64,000 nucleotides of DNA from Bettongia penicillata ogilbyi (Eukaryota > Chordata > Mammalia > Diprotodontia > Potoroidae), in contig JAJHZJ010000400.1 in NCBI GenBank assembly GCA_023548195.1, positions 868,001 to 932,000 on the forward strand. Direction: 5' to 3'. Each line of letters opens with the position of its first letter. Within the stretch, counting starts at the first letter, position 1. Below the pieces are notes generated by a model. It had not been told where the DNA came from. It did not search any database and worked only from the letters and a program-made list of their open reading frames with translations. The position numbers were made by a program, and so were the translations under genes. Positions 43,915 to 56,999 of the stretch are shown here, piece after piece.

Positions 43915-46130
43915 TTCTCCATTTGCTGCAATCTGTTTCTACCCATGGATGTAGTGGTGCTTATGGGTGGAGAACCTGTGTTTTTTTGGTGCTAATTATT
44001 AAGCCAAAATTAGCACAAACAGCGAAGAAATGAACCACACTTTGTTGCATCGCAGCCTCAGTGGTTACAATGAGTGCACCATCATCTACAAACAAAAAAT
44101 CATGCATGAACTCTCACTCCATTTTAGTCTTGATTTGTAACCTTTTCAAGTTAAATAATTTATCATCAGTGCAGTAGCTGACCTTGATGTCATTTTCATC
44201 CTTATTAAAAGCATCTGACAAAATTGCTGATAACATTAGGCTAAAAAGCATGGTAGCAAGCACACAGCCTCACTTCATTCCACTGCTGACAGAGAAAGCA
44301 TAAGAGCATCTTGCAGTGGTATCCAGAACCTGTGCAAGCCCGCTCTCATGAAACTGACACATAAGACTGATGAATTTGGCAGCCAAATTTTGCCATGATC
44401 TTCCTCTAGCTTTCACAACTGACAGTATCAAAAGTCTTGACTAGATCGAAGAATATTTTGTACAGATCTCTCTTCTGTTTCTGGCATTTCTCCTGGAGTT
44501 CTCTGTCAGCAGACACTACATAGACCCTTCCCTGACCCTTTCTGAAGGCATCTTGGCTCTTAAAGGAACATCTTCCAGGTGAAGGATCAGCCTTTACAGA
44601 GGACTCTGGTAAGAATCTTTCCAGAAATGACTAATAGAAAGATGCCCTCCCCCTTCCCTGTAACTGTCACAAGACAACCTATTTCCCTTTTCTTTATAAA
44701 GATGAGCAATTGACGCATCTTTGGCCTCCCTGGGGATAATCTCATCTTGCATATAACTTGGAAATTTTCTGTCAGTTTTTTTGTTTTTGTGAGCAGTGGA
44801 CCCATTGCCCTGTAAATATTAACTGGAGTCAAATTAACAACATGTGCCTTGCCATATTAGAGGAGCTTAGTGGTATTTAAAACCTCTTCTTCAGTTGGAA
44901 ATTTGACTACACATGGATTGACTTCAAGGTGAGATATACGGTCAGTGGTTTCAGAATTGATGGATGATAGTCTATTGAGAACCTTATGGAAGTGTTCAGC
45001 TCATCTCTTCAGGATCATATCTTTATCACTAATCAATGTGGTTCCATCAGTACAGAGTAGCTAAGATGTACCAAAGATTTTTGGCCCATAAATAGCCTTC
45101 AGGGCATCATAAAAGCACTTTGAACTGTTACTCTCAGCATAAATCTGAATTTTATCTGCTTTTTTGCTGAGCCAAGAGTCCCGCGTCTAAGCTTCACTTG
45201 TACTTTACTTTTGGTGGTTTTAAATGATGCTTTCTTAGAGACAAAAGAAATACCTTGCTGATAAACACTGTGGAATTCTCATATTTAGTTTAGCAGCTTC
45301 TGAATTTACCCATCATTTTCTTCAAACCAATCTTGATGTTTGCAAGTGTTCTAGTCCAGATGATTAACTAAGGGTGCTGTAAACCAATTTTTGAAAGCTG
45401 CCCATTCCTTTTTTTGCTCCACTGTTCCCAACTGTGTTTTGGCACAACTTTCCCTCCAAGGTGGCAGTGAACTGTTAACACTAAGAGAAGTGGTCTAATC
45501 TGTTGACATTAAATCTTCTGGCAGTTATCTTGCCTTGGGGCCACTGTTTTTGTCGAATGTGAACATTTAGATTGAAGAGGATAAGTCTATGATCAGTAGA
45601 GTACTCTACATTACACATCATCTTCACCACTCTCACATCCTGTCTGTCTCTTCTCATTACAATGACATAGTCTATAAAAGGTCAATGTTTGCTCCGAGGG
45701 TGCATCTACGAAGTTTAATTATTTTTAGGCAAATGGAAGACAGCATTGGTGATGAGGTCATGAAATGCACAAGTCAAATGTTGATTTTGTGTTGTATAGA
45801 AGTGTCTGCACATTTCATGTACCAACATTGAGTGGAATCATCTCTGCAAAAGTTATATGCACATTTTTTGTGAGTGTTTCAGCCACAGAGTGACTGATGA
45901 GGAATGAAGGCTAGGGTTGAGCGAAACACACAAATGTTAGGGCATCTTATCTAGCTTCTTCCTCTCATGAAGAGGTAAGCAGTGTCATCTCCAAAAAAGT
46001 TTCTCAGACACCTAGGGGTTGACAAATTCTACTACTGTTTCCAGTGAGAAGACAATCCTATGACCTGGGTTATCTATACGGTTATGATTGCAGCTCCCAG
46101 CCTATCCTCATTTCCTGGTGTCACTTGCTT
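43915..46130 (-). mobile_element. RTE-clade LINE (endonuclease and RT), decayed
   Basis: The minus strand reads, in order, part of an APE-type endonuclease and a reverse transcriptase typical of RTE/BovB-like elements. The element lacks its C-terminal part and 3' tail, which a different copy shows at 5492-6145. The upstream side (46130-46560) resembles RTE 5' or RTE-SINE sequence. Confidence 0.8.
43950..45830 (-). pseudogene. RTE ORF2: endonuclease end and RT
   Basis: On the minus strand near 45705-45620 a frame reads WMHPRSKH, stop, PFIDYVIVMRRDRQDVRV, the end of the RTE endonuclease. Near 44455-44405 it reads DLYKIFFDLVKTFDTVSCE, RT motif A with the first catalytic Asp. Near 44105-44060 it reads DFLFVDDGALIVT, motif C with both catalytic Asp. 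Many stops and shifts lie between, so no enzyme is made. The protein would reverse-transcribe RTE RNA at a nicked target and also mobilise RTE-SINEs. Confidence 0.8.
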
Positions 46131-46560
46131 TTCACCACAGGACTTTGAGATAGTTAAAATGGCATGGGTAATGTCTTGACTTCTGTATAAATTGGATTTA
46201 AGTGAAGCAGAGTTGTGTAAAGTCATTGGTCTCCCTCTCGCAGAGTCATTAAAATCCAATGGAAAGACAAAGTCAAGATGACTGGTGATGGATGGCTCTA
46301 CATGTAAGGGGTGAACTTGTCATCTTTCACTTCTAACCAAGCTTTAAACACTCCATAGTTCATGCTTCAGCTGCCTTTATGGCTATTGAAACACACTGTT
46401 CTCACCATCCATTGTGCAAGGGGAAGTCTTCACATGCTTGGTGGTAGATGCACCCTTAACTCACTGAAGTGCTTGAGACCCATTGGTTTTCCTCAACCTG
46501 GTTTAGGCTGTCTGCTGAAAGAGTTTAACGGAGTGTGGCCACTGTAAATGTTACAATTAC
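46130..46560 (-). mobile_element. RTE 5' module or RTE-SINE, minus strand
   Basis: The minus strand has GCATGAACTATGGAGTGTTT, TTCACCCCTTACATGTAGAG, CCATCACCAGTCATCTTGAC, GGATTTTAATGACTCTGCGA and CAACTCTGCTTCACTTAAAT. The layout resembles the unit at 12375-12640 (GGAGGAGAAAGTGAG, CAGCCCTGCCTCAC). Whether it is the 5' end of the neighbouring RTE or a separate SINE is not clear. Confidence 0.6.
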
Positions 46561-49500
46561 TTGGAACCATAGGTGAAAGTTGGGTGGCAGATGCATACCA
46601 AAGGTAGAAAGTAATCCTGAAAAACACTCAGTAGCCTTCAAATCCACCATTCCAGTAGAGCAACAGATAAGGTAGATGCCAAATATATACAAAGCCCTTT
46701 TTAGCAGACTTGTTTTTAGCAGATAATTCTGGGATTATCTCTTTCTCTTTCCTCTATACAACAAAGGGCAAAGAGTTTTCATACTAGGTTAGTGCAAGTA
46801 GCCTATATACCTAACACTTTGAAAGATATTTTTAAAGGGAATCCTAGAAGATTCTTACTTTTTAAAATCCAATGTGGAATTGGACACATATACTCTTGAT
46901 AATCCAGGCTAAGAGCCAAGTCAATGCAACAGCAAACATTTAAAACCTTGTATTTGTAGTTAAGAAAAGTTGTGTTTGGAGTAATTGGAAGTTCTAGCCA
47001 CCATATCAGTTGTTCATTAAGCCAATTGAACAAAGGTCATAAAATATAGGTAAAAGAATTTAGGTTAGAATATTAAGAAGGAATGAAATAAAACCCTAAT
47101 CGTATGAATGGCTTTGCCTTTGAGGTTGCCACATAACAAGTATAAGCCATAAAAGCATTCATCATCTCAACTTGAAAGTCCAGTAGTAAAAGAACCTCAG
47201 CTATTCTCTTGTCATTTAACTTTTTCTAACCTGTTCTTTAGTTGAAAAGGGTAGCTATAACAGAGAGGCACCCATAATTTCCAGAAAGTGAGAAGGAATG
47301 AAAATTTCACTCAATCTTTGAAAGATAATTTACACATAGATAATTGTTATAGATTCCACCTCTTCTTTCTTATTATTAAAGTCCAGGTGAAGGGATGAGC
47401 AAATGCTCTAGGATTTGGCTAACGCCGAGCAACACAAATATTTTTTCAATTTTTTTTCTCTTTTTGCTATCATTTTAAGAGGAAAACAGAAGAAAAGTTT
47501 CAGAAAATTTTAGAGTTCCCAAGATGTGATGTGACAAAGACATAGAATGGACAAATGTCCTCCTGTTGGATGGAATTCTTACCAACGGAAGTGTGGGAAC
47601 TTGTCCAAAAGAGACACTGTGACAAAGAAAAATGTCCCAATATTTCTCACCGGACACTACCCAACCTTTTTCAGGTTGCTATTTTGTTCATTTTCTTGTA
47701 TAGTTATTGCAAAGTGACAAAACAGCAAGGCCACTGATATTGAAGGACAGTGCTGCTATCTCTACTAAGGTAAAGGAAATATTTTTAAATGAAAAATTGG
47801 GCAGGAAAATGCTTTTGTTGTTATTTTTAAATGACATTTCCCTAAACAGTAATGTTTTGGAGCTAATTGGCCCACATCTTTGCATTAATTTTGTTTTGTT
47901 TTTTTCTTATTTGATTATTTTGCTTTTTGTTTCTAAAAATTTAGTTTTATTCTCTAATCTAAGTATTTAGGTAAACCTATGAAGGAAGTGGAGTCATTAG
48001 ATAGGCCTTAAGTTAACTTACAGTTGGAAAGGGAAGATTTCCCTCCTTCCCACCCAATTATTATGGTACATCTTTGCATATAGATGTATTCTCTTGGTCC
48101 TCTCCCATGAGGCACAGAGAGTAAACTAAGTATTCATGTTCCCCTGTGAAATTTTGTTAGGACCAGAGCAAGGTCATTTTCACCTTTCCTCGCTATTACT
48201 TTTTATTATCTGGAGGAAACCATTAAGATGTTAAACCAGAAACTTTTATTTCATTACAAGTTGTTCATATTCTCTATCTCTTCTTCTCTGTATACACATA
48301 TACTTTTAAAAACCATACTTAATGACCACAAAGATCAGAAAAATAGATACTATATATGTCCTTCAGAAAAAATATCACTAAGGCTGTTGTTACTTGAAGA
48401 CAATTCCCTTTTTTCTTAGTCTAAAAGATTTCATTTGACTTCGTTGATAAAACATCCTTCATTCCCCAAAGCTCCTCCTACTCTAGTACGTACACACACA
48501 CACACACACACACACACGCGCGCGCGCGCACGTCCCACATGATCTCTCCTTTAATTACTATGCTGTGATGATAAAGATATGAGTTTGATCAGGCAAAAAC
48601 ATATTGTACATTGTTCTTTTGTCATCCTCTCTGTTTCCTGCTGTGATACAAATGATTAATTTCTATTTGCTGACAGTGATATTTTGCTTTAGGCAAAACC
48701 GCACTAAGGAAAATGTTTGTTATCTCAACATATTGCAGGAGTCCTTCCATTCAACATTTGTCAATTTCACACAGCTCTAATAATAATGCACAAACATGTC
48801 CTATTCTCACATTGCACTATATTTCTTTTACTCTTTTCAAAACTAAAGGTAAGAAAAGATGTAATATGGAAAGCCAAACATTTTGAGTTTGAAATGAATT
48901 GATGGTATCAAATATTTCAACTCTGGAAAGCAGTAACATGAGACAAGTATATTTGTTTCTTTCATTGGTTTGTCTACATATAATTTAAAGAGTTGTTTTA
49001 CCACGATATTCCAAGACAATATGTGAAGGCTGTATACCACAGGTATTACTACATAACATATAATTATAGGTTATATACTGAAAATTTTCTTTTCAGACTT
49101 TTGACATTTTGCTGACAAATTTGCTCTTTCCCTAAGTTGACTTGTTGGTGCAACCAAGTACTATAATGAGTTGAGGAGTATATGTTGTGATGCTTTATGT
49201 CTTATACAGAGTCATTAGGAGAGGCATCAGTACAGGGGGAGAAAAATATGTCTTTTCTCCTCATTTTTATCAGTATTTACCATTTTGTCTGTGCAGGGAT
49301 TCCCTGCATGCAACCTTCTTCATTGTGCAAAAAGATTATTCCTCAAATTTCTAGTCTTAGGAAGTTATCTGGGGATATCAAGCCACTATAGCTCCTTGTC
49401 TATGAGTAGACAAATGGCAAGTTGTAGGAGCAGGAGATAAACTCAGCTGTTCCTAACCGTAATTCTCACATTCTATCTGTTGTGCAATTATATCTCCCTC

Positions 49501-50640
49501 TCTACCATTAAGGCAGCAATTATAATTCATTAGCTACTTCTAATGTTTCCAAATTCTAGCACGAGCTCTTCCCACTCTTGCTCAAAAGGCTTATGTTTGC
49601 CAAGTAATCAGACTTCACTTCTAGCTAAAATACAAGAACTATATAATAATAAAGGTTCAAAACAATTTATTAACAATAAAGGAATAAAATTCACAAAAAT
49701 GAATATTAAAAATAGTGATGTAATCAAGAAATGCTCTTGAAACAAATAAAAAACTAACTCATCCCCCAAATGGTTTTGAAAGGTTTATAATCAACTGTAT
49801 TGTTCCCCCTCAAAATTGAAGACAAAAATATAAACCAACCTGGGTATTCCAATGGAGATAGGTTTCTTCTTGATCTGATTAGAATTGAACACTTTTGCAA
49901 GTGTTAAGCAGTAGGTCTTCTAACAGGAGGAAATTAATTAGTTTAGTAATAAAGGAGAATTAGCTAGAAAGTGAACTGGAGGATTGAGATCTAAGAGAGG
50001 TAAATACTCCTAGGTAGTTGACCTTTTCTAAGTCTGAACTAAAAGAATTGGTTCTTAGAAATATGGAAGAAGTTGAGAATATGGGAGATTTTCTCATTAA
50101 GAAGATAATTACCCAAAATAGGGACGCAATTACCCAATGATGAAGAGTTAGAAAAGATTGATTCAATTTTACCAGTGAAAATTGAAAAACTGTCAGACAA
50201 GGTTCCAGAGGGAACAATGGAAACACTCACTATGATCAGTGATATAAACTATTGTTAATGACTCCTAAGAACATTTTGTCTTTAAGGAGAAAAATATCCA
50301 CTGAGCCATAAAATGGTAAAAAGGCCTGGGAAGAATGGTTGCCTTCAAATATTCGGGGCATTTAGGGCTGATAGATGGAAGAGATAAAGTAAGAACCAAG
50401 AGAAATGTTAGCAGCCCTTGCATACTCCATCTTAAAATGTATCTTATTATCCCTAACCACCTAATCTTCACTCTTTAGTAACTCTGATCTCTTCACTTCA
50501 AAAATTCTCAGTCTTTCTAATATTTCTCCAGTCATTACAACCGTTTTCAATTTATTTCTTGTGATAATTTTTATATAGCTCTCAAGGACAAAGGGAGAAA
50601 TAGATTGAATAAAACAATAACAAAACACTCAGACAGGAGA
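46561..50640. other. Mostly unique DNA, no gene recognised
   Basis: No L1 or SINE block is evident by eye apart from the microsatellite at 48486. A short plus-strand frame near 50035-50130 (VLRNMEEVENMGDFLIKKII) looks mildly protein-like but ends quickly and matches nothing I know. Confidence 0.45.
48486..48533. repeat. 48-bp alternating purine-pyrimidine tract (Z-DNA type)
   Basis: GTACGT, then about 14 CA units, then six CG units, then CACGT, with no break in the alternation. (CA)n joined to (CG)n is a classic Z-DNA-prone sequence. The CG run stands out in a CpG-poor region. Confidence 0.9.
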
Positions 50641-50644
50641 GGAT

Positions 50645-52290
50645 TTTCTTTTTAAAAAAGTATTTTAATTACATGTAAATTTTTTTAACATTTTAAAAAA
50701 TATTTGAGTCCCAAGCTCTCTTTCTCCTTCATGACTCTCTCCCTGCCGTGAGAAAACAGGCAATTTAATATAGGTTACACATGGGCAATCACAGAAACAT
50801 ATTTCCATATTATTCATGTTGCAAAAGAAAACACAAAACAAAAAAGAGAGTGAGAAATTTCAAAAAGAAAAAAATGCTTTAATCTACATTCAGGCTTCAT
50901 CAGTTCTTTTTCTGGAGAAGGATAAATGTTTCATTATGAGTCCTTCAGAATTTTATTAGATCATTATATTGCTAGAAAGCCTAAGTCATTCACAATTGAT
51001 TATCATACAAGGTTCTGGCTCTCACTTGACTCTGTATCAGGTCATTTATATCTTTTCAGGTTTTCCTGAAGTCATCCTGCTCATCATTTCTTAGAGTACC
51101 ATAGTATTCCATCGCAACCATATGCCACAACTTTTTAGTCATTCCCCATCTGATAGGCATTCCACAATTTCCAATTCTTTGCTACCACAAAAAGAGTTAA
51201 CATAAATATTTTTTGCCCATGTGTCCTTTTTTATTTAAAAAAAATCTCTTTGAGATACAGACATAGTAGTGCTATTTTTGGGTCAAAGGGTACACACAGT
51301 TTTACAGCTTTGGGGGTATAGTTCCAAATTGCTTTCCAGAATGGTTGAATTAGTTCACAACTCCACCAACAATGAATTAGTGGTCTAATTTTTTTTCCCT
51401 GATAACCCTTAGTTGCTTTCCTTTTCTGTCATATTAACTAACCTGAGAGGTGTCAGATGATAGCTTAAAGTTGCTTTAATTTCCATTTCTCTAATCCAAA
51501 GTGATTCAGAGCATTTTTCATGAGTATAGATAGCTTTCATTTTTTCTTCTGAAAATTGTTTCATCATATCCTTTAATTATTTATCAGTTGGGGAATGACT
51601 TGCAATCTTATGAATTTGACTGACTTCTCTATATATTTAACAAGAAACTTATTGTAAAACTTCCCTCATTTTTTTTGCTTTTGTTCTAATCTTGGCTTCA
51701 TTGGTTTTGTTTGTGCAAAATTCTTAATTTAATGTTAATTTAATTATCCACTTTATATATTATAATATTCAATCTCTTGTTTGCTAATAAATTCTTCTGT
51801 TTTCCATATATCCAACAGATAAACCATTTTTTGCTTCCCTAATTTGCTGATAGTATCATGTTTTGGTTTAATCTTGTATCCATTTTGACCTTGTCTAGGA
51901 ATATGATGCGAGAAGTTGGTCTATCTATACCTAATTCATGCCAATCTGCTTTCTAGTTTTTCCCATCAGTTTTTGTTTGTTTTCATTTGTGTTTGGTGGA
52001 GGTGGAACTTTTTTTCAAATAGTGAATTATTATTCCAGAAGCTTGGATCTTTAGGTTTATTAAATACTGGATTACTGTGGACATTTACTGAATATCTGAT
52101 CTATTCCACTGACTGAACACTACATTTCTTAGCCAGTATCAAATTGTTTCTGATAATTACTGCTATGTAATACAGTTTGAGTTCTGGCAAAGTGGGTTTT
52201 TCTTTAGTAGGTATATTTGATTTCATAAAATTCTTGTGAGGTCTCCTGGAATACTGGATTGGAACCATGAAACATAATCTTTTCTCCCCC
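50645..52290 (-). mobile_element. L1, minus strand: 3'UTR and ORF2 C-terminal third
   Basis: The minus strand goes from the post-RT region of ORF2 (about 52290) through the C-terminal tail (51400-51060) to the 3'UTR and an A-rich end near 50650. Landmarks on the plus strand include TACCATAGTATTCCATCGCA, CACAATTTCCAATTCTTTGC and CATATCCTTTAATTATTTAT. It is 5'-truncated with no open frame of note. Confidence 0.8.
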
Positions 52291-52299
52291 AAATATTAA

Positions 52300-53260
52300 T
52301 TACACTTTCTAAGTACTTGACAGACATTGAGATTCTCTCTGTAAAGCATTAGAAAGAAGCAATCAGTAGATTTTCAGAGACAGAAAAGGACAGAAGAAGA
52401 AGAAAATAATTTTAGTCATTGAACTGACTTTAGGCAACTTTACAAAGTTGTTGACTTCTTTTTGACATCCTGCCATAGGACTTTAAAGTATCTTGACAAA
52501 ATTCCCTTTTTCTTTGCAGAGTACCTCCTTCTGGTGACCCATATGAGCTTGCCCTCCCTAGACAGTGTCACAAGATTGGGCCTCATCAGTGCCTAAATTA
52601 AGAAAACTTGGAGCTCCACAGGCACCACACTTCCATCTTTCTTTCCATCCAATTCTTGATTAAACTAGCTAGAGAGACCTGTAAAAAAAGAGAAATGGCC
52701 TAACTCCTGGGGAGTCTCATGAAGCACAAGGAAATAGGGTATTTCTGTCTGTAATCCTCTGTTAATTTCCTAAAAATCCTGCTTCTCATGAGTTTTTGGA
52801 TAGTTCCTATTGTCTTCCTAATTCTACCCCATGGGTCTTCCATGAATATTAATCCTCTTTTGAAATAATTGTGCTACATATATGGGCTTCAGGGTAGATG
52901 ATGATGAAGGGATGTGGCTGTGGATTTCAAGGCCAAAAAAGAGAACATCTTTCACTGGAGAAAGGAGGGATTGAAGCTAGCACTCTAAACTCTTCATATC
53001 AGACCTTCCGATATCACATGTTGGTTTGGTAATCATCGTTATGTAACCATGGCTTGAACATTCCTCTGATGAGTTCTCTCCCAGTGTATCAGGCTGAAAA
53101 TATGAATCAAACAGCAAAGTATGTAAGTGGAACATGAAAATCAGGAAAAGAGAAAATCAAAAAATTGAAATAGTCACCTCTTCAGTCCCTCACAACTAGA
53201 TACAAAAGGACAAATATGCCAAAGATTTCCTTTTTATTGGTGGATGACAAATCTCATTCT
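52300..53260. other. No recognised gene or repeat
   Basis: Non-coding by eye. Confidence 0.5.
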
Positions 53261-53264
53261 AACA

Positions 53265-54762
53265 TGATGATACAGACTTCCAGTGCCAACATAACTGAGT
53301 GAGGAAGGAACTCTCTAAAACCTTCCCAAATTCTCCTCCAAACAATTGTAAAACTGCTTCAGAGTTGATCTAGCAGCAGGGAAGCAGCTAGCAAACATGG
53401 CAGGAAAGGGTTATTTCACTGGAATGGCGGAAGGAACAAGGTCCAATAGCAGCAACAGCAGCCAGTCTCGGGACAGGGGATCTGCAGCAAGGTTTCAGGC
53501 CTGGGGTAAACCACCAATGGGTCCCTGCCCTCCTGCAAACCAGCACTCCCTAGGCAAGTGAGCAGCTTGTGCAGCACAATAAGGCCCCCAACCCCAGGGA
53601 ACCCACCCCCAGAACAAATCATTAGACAGGTCTTGACTCCATTGCTGACCACTAAAGAAGCCCCCTTCTAGGACTCAGCAAAAGTGAGACTCTACCTGTG
53701 GGGACTAAAAGCAAAGAGACCTTTTTTCCATTGCAAGCCAGGAGCAGGGCTCAACCCCTAGGTTAGAATAGCAAAAAGATTATTCCTTATAGGTTCCCAG
53801 AGTAGGTGATATGGCCTCTGGGGGTGCTAGAATGATCCAGGGGGATGGTAGTAGCCTCTGATGCAATTGCAGGAAGGGCATTGAATAAAAATGAGGGGGT
53901 GGTAGGAGAACTAGGAAAGAAAAGGAGATAAGAACATATTGAAAAACAATATTTGTAAATATTTCTTCCAATCTCATTCCCAAACCCTCTAAAAAGAGAT
54001 TCCCCAGAACAGATCCTGGAATCACTGAGTCAGTGAAAAGATTGGATGGAGCAGTCTTTTGATCCTGGAGACTTAAAGAATCATCAAAAATGAACCATAT
54101 CACACAGGTACAAGGCGGGCATGGTCCAAGACAGCAGGTATCCAAGCAAGCTGTCAGCAGACTCCACTTCAGCAAACCAGTGGGAGATCCTAAGCCAAAG
54201 AGTGGTGCAAAAGGCAAATCCCAACGCCAGAACCTCCACTTGTCTTATCACAGTCAGGGGAACCAGTAAACTCCAGCTTGGAGAACTACTATGTGGACCT
54301 GTACACCCTGGGCAGGCAGGCATCTTCCAGTAGCCAGACTTCCCTATGCTTCAGCACAGTCCTAGGTGGGCAGAGGTCTTCAAGAAGCTGGACTTCTCCA
54401 TGCTTCCATACAACAGTGCGTAGGCAGGCAACATTCAGCAGCCAGACCTCTCTGTGCTTCAGCACAAGCCAAGGAAGGCAGGTGTCTTCCAACGGTGGAC
54501 ATCCATGTGCTTTAACGTAACCCAGGGAAATGCAGAAAACCCCATCTGGTCTCAGTACACATCAGACAGTATCACAATGACCTGAGCTCAGCACCAGGTA
54601 AGCTCCCAGCCTCCTGCAGTCTCTAGCTGCCCAACACCTATGACCCTATGACAAAAAACTAGGGATCAGCCCCCTAATCTTCACCACAAGAAATTCAGGA
54701 CAGTGACCCCTGTGCTCCAGTAGGAGAACTAAACTTTAAAAGCCAAGAAATAGGCAAACATC
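53265..54762 (+). promoter_or_regulatory. L1 5'UTR, two dissimilar parts
   Basis: The first part (to about 53760) contains AAGGTCCAATAGCAGC and resembles the first 5'UTR module at 59541-59970 (AAGGCCCAATAGG). The second part, from about 53985 (AACAGATCCTGGAATCACTG), resembles the second module at 59971-60619. Position and GC-content fit an L1 promoter region. Confidence 0.55.
54315..54530 (+). repeat. 54-bp tandem repeat, four copies, in L1 5'UTR
   Basis: Units start at 54315, 54369, 54423 and 54477, each opening with GGCAG followed by a CTTC/ATTC-CAG block and a TGCTTCA-type core. The spacing is exactly 54 bp each time. A single related unit lies in the L1 5'UTR at about 6495-6550. Confidence 0.85.
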
Positions 54763-55450
54763 ATGAGCAAAAAGCAAAAACAAACACCATAGACTTTTTC
54801 TCTGGGGACAGGGATATATCAAAATACAAACTCAGGAAATACTGTCAATATACTGACATCAGAAACACCAAAGGGGAAAATGATTTGCTTTCAAGCCCAA
54901 AAAGAAAGTATTCAGGTAAGATGTTACTGATTTCCCCACATTTCATTGTCTTTAAAATAAAAATAATTTAAAAAGAAGAAACCAGATTCAAAAAAAGATA
55001 ATAAAATACTTATTATACAACCAGGAAAACAGAAAAGCTTTGATAATATCTTTTAAGAAAATTATCCAAGGAAACTACCCTGATACATTGCAACCAGAGG
55101 GCAAAATGAAAATTGAAAAATCCACCAACCACCACCTGAAAGAGATTCTCAAAAGAAAACTCCCAGAAATATCAGTCAAATTCCAGAGTTCACAGATCAA
55201 GGAGAAGGTACACTAAGCAGACAAAGAGAAACAGTTCAATTATGTGGAGCTAGAGTCAGGATTACACAGGATCTGAGAGTTTCCACATTAAAGAACTGGA
55301 CACCTTGGAATATAATGCACCAGAAGGCAAAGGAGTTGGTATTACAACCAGGAATCACCTACCCAGAAATATTGAATATATATTTTATGGGGAAAATAGA
55401 TATTGAGTGAAACAGAGAAGTTTCAAGCATTTCTAATTAAAAGACTAGAG
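54763..55450 (+). pseudogene. L1 ORF1, middle deleted
   Basis: It starts MSKKQKQTP-like at 54763. The first 130 bp encode the N-terminal part. The coiled coil is missing and homology resumes at about 55010 in the RRM region, then a C-terminal domain with blocks such as GGAATCACCTACCCAGAAAT. Stops are frequent, so no ORF1 protein could be made. Confidence 0.7.
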
Positions 55451-56059
55451 CTGAATAAATAAAAAAAAACCTCCAAATACAAAATTAAGGGGAAACATAA
55501 AAAGATAAAAAAAAAAGAAAACTTAAGAAATTCAACAAGGTTTTATCTTGATATTTCTATGTGGCAAGATAATATTTGTAATTCTTAAGAACTTCATTAG
55601 TATAAAAACAATTAGAAGAAACATATGTTGATATGGTATATGGATACAAAGTGACTTTGATGGGACGATAATCCCCCCAAAAAACAAAATAAAGAGATGA
55701 GAAAGAAAATTGCACTGGAAAATGGAGGAAGATTGAATGGGGTAAATAATCCCCATACAAAGAATTATTATAAAGGAGGGAAATATAGGAGGGGGTGGCT
55801 GGTAAAGCTTAAATTGTATTCTCATCAAAATTAGAGAATAGCTTGCACATTCAATTGCATACACAAATCTCTCTTAGTCTATAGGGAGAGGAAAAGAGTC
55901 AGGGATAATAGAAGCAGGAGGAGGGACTGATAAAATGAAGATGGATTGGGGAAGGCATTGCTTTGAAGCAAAATACTTGAGCAGAGGGAAAGTGTGTGGG
56001 ATAAGAAAGAGATGGGGATAAACATGGGGAAAATAGCATAGAGGAAAATACAGAGTTAA

Positions 56060-56660
56060 TTATTGTAACTATAAATGTGAATGAGATAAACTCACCCATA
56101 AAACAGAAGTAAAGAGAAGAATGGATTAAAAATCACATTCCTACAATATGTAATTTACAAGATCTGAAGCAGAGAGAAACACACAGGGTAAAGTGCCAGA
56201 ATAGAATCTATTGTGCTTCAGATGTAGCAAAGAAAATAGTGGCAGCAATTTTAATCTCAGACAAAGCAGAAACAAAAAATAGATCTAATTAGAAGAAATA
56301 TAGAAGGAAATTATATCTTGTTGATAGGTACCATAGACGATGAAATCATATCAGTACTAAACACATATGCACCAAATGGTATAGCATCTATATTTTTGAA
56401 GTAGAAGTTGAACAGGAAGAAAAAGATAATGAAATTATACTTGTGGGAGAAGTGAACTTTCCCCTCTCAGAACTAGATAAATCTAACCAAAAATGAACAA
56501 GAAAGAAATTAAGAAGGTGAATGAAATTATGAAAAATTAAGATATCATAAGTCCCTGGAGAAAATTGAATGGCAATAGAAAAGGAAAAAAATATATAGCT
56601 TTTTTCAACAATACATGGCACCTACACCAAAATTGACCATGTATGATGGAATAAAAACCT
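56060..56660 (+). pseudogene. L1 ORF2 endonuclease fragment
   Basis: The plus strand reads a start region like IIVTINVNEINSPIKQK (about 56055-56110), then ISVLNTYAPNGIAS near 56348-56389, LPLSELDKSN-like sequence and a TKIDHV-like segment near 56625-56640. These are the ordered APE-type endonuclease motifs, including the His of the catalytic DH-like region. Several in-frame stops show that it is inactive. Confidence 0.75.
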
Positions 56661-56999
56661 AACAATTAAATGAAGGAAGCAGAAATAGTAAATTCATCCT
56701 TTTGAGATCATAATGTCATAAAAATATATCCAATAATGGGCAATATAAAAGAGATTAAAACTAATTGGAAATTAAATAATCTAATCCTAAAAACAACTGG
56801 GTCAAAGAACAAATTTTAGAAGCAATTTATAATTTAATTAAAGAAAACTAAAAAATGAGACAAAATATGAAAATTTGTGGGATGTGGTCTCGGGGTGCTT
56901 AGGGAAAATTTTGTAACTCTAATTTCTTTCATCAATAAAATAGAGGTAAAAGAGATCAATGAATTGGGTATATGACTAAAAATAATAGAAGAACAAATT

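Noticed and set aside
49960..50262. Possible pseudogene: mildly protein-like plus-strand segments in two frames
   Set aside because: Each segment is short enough to be chance in this composition, and I recognise no family.
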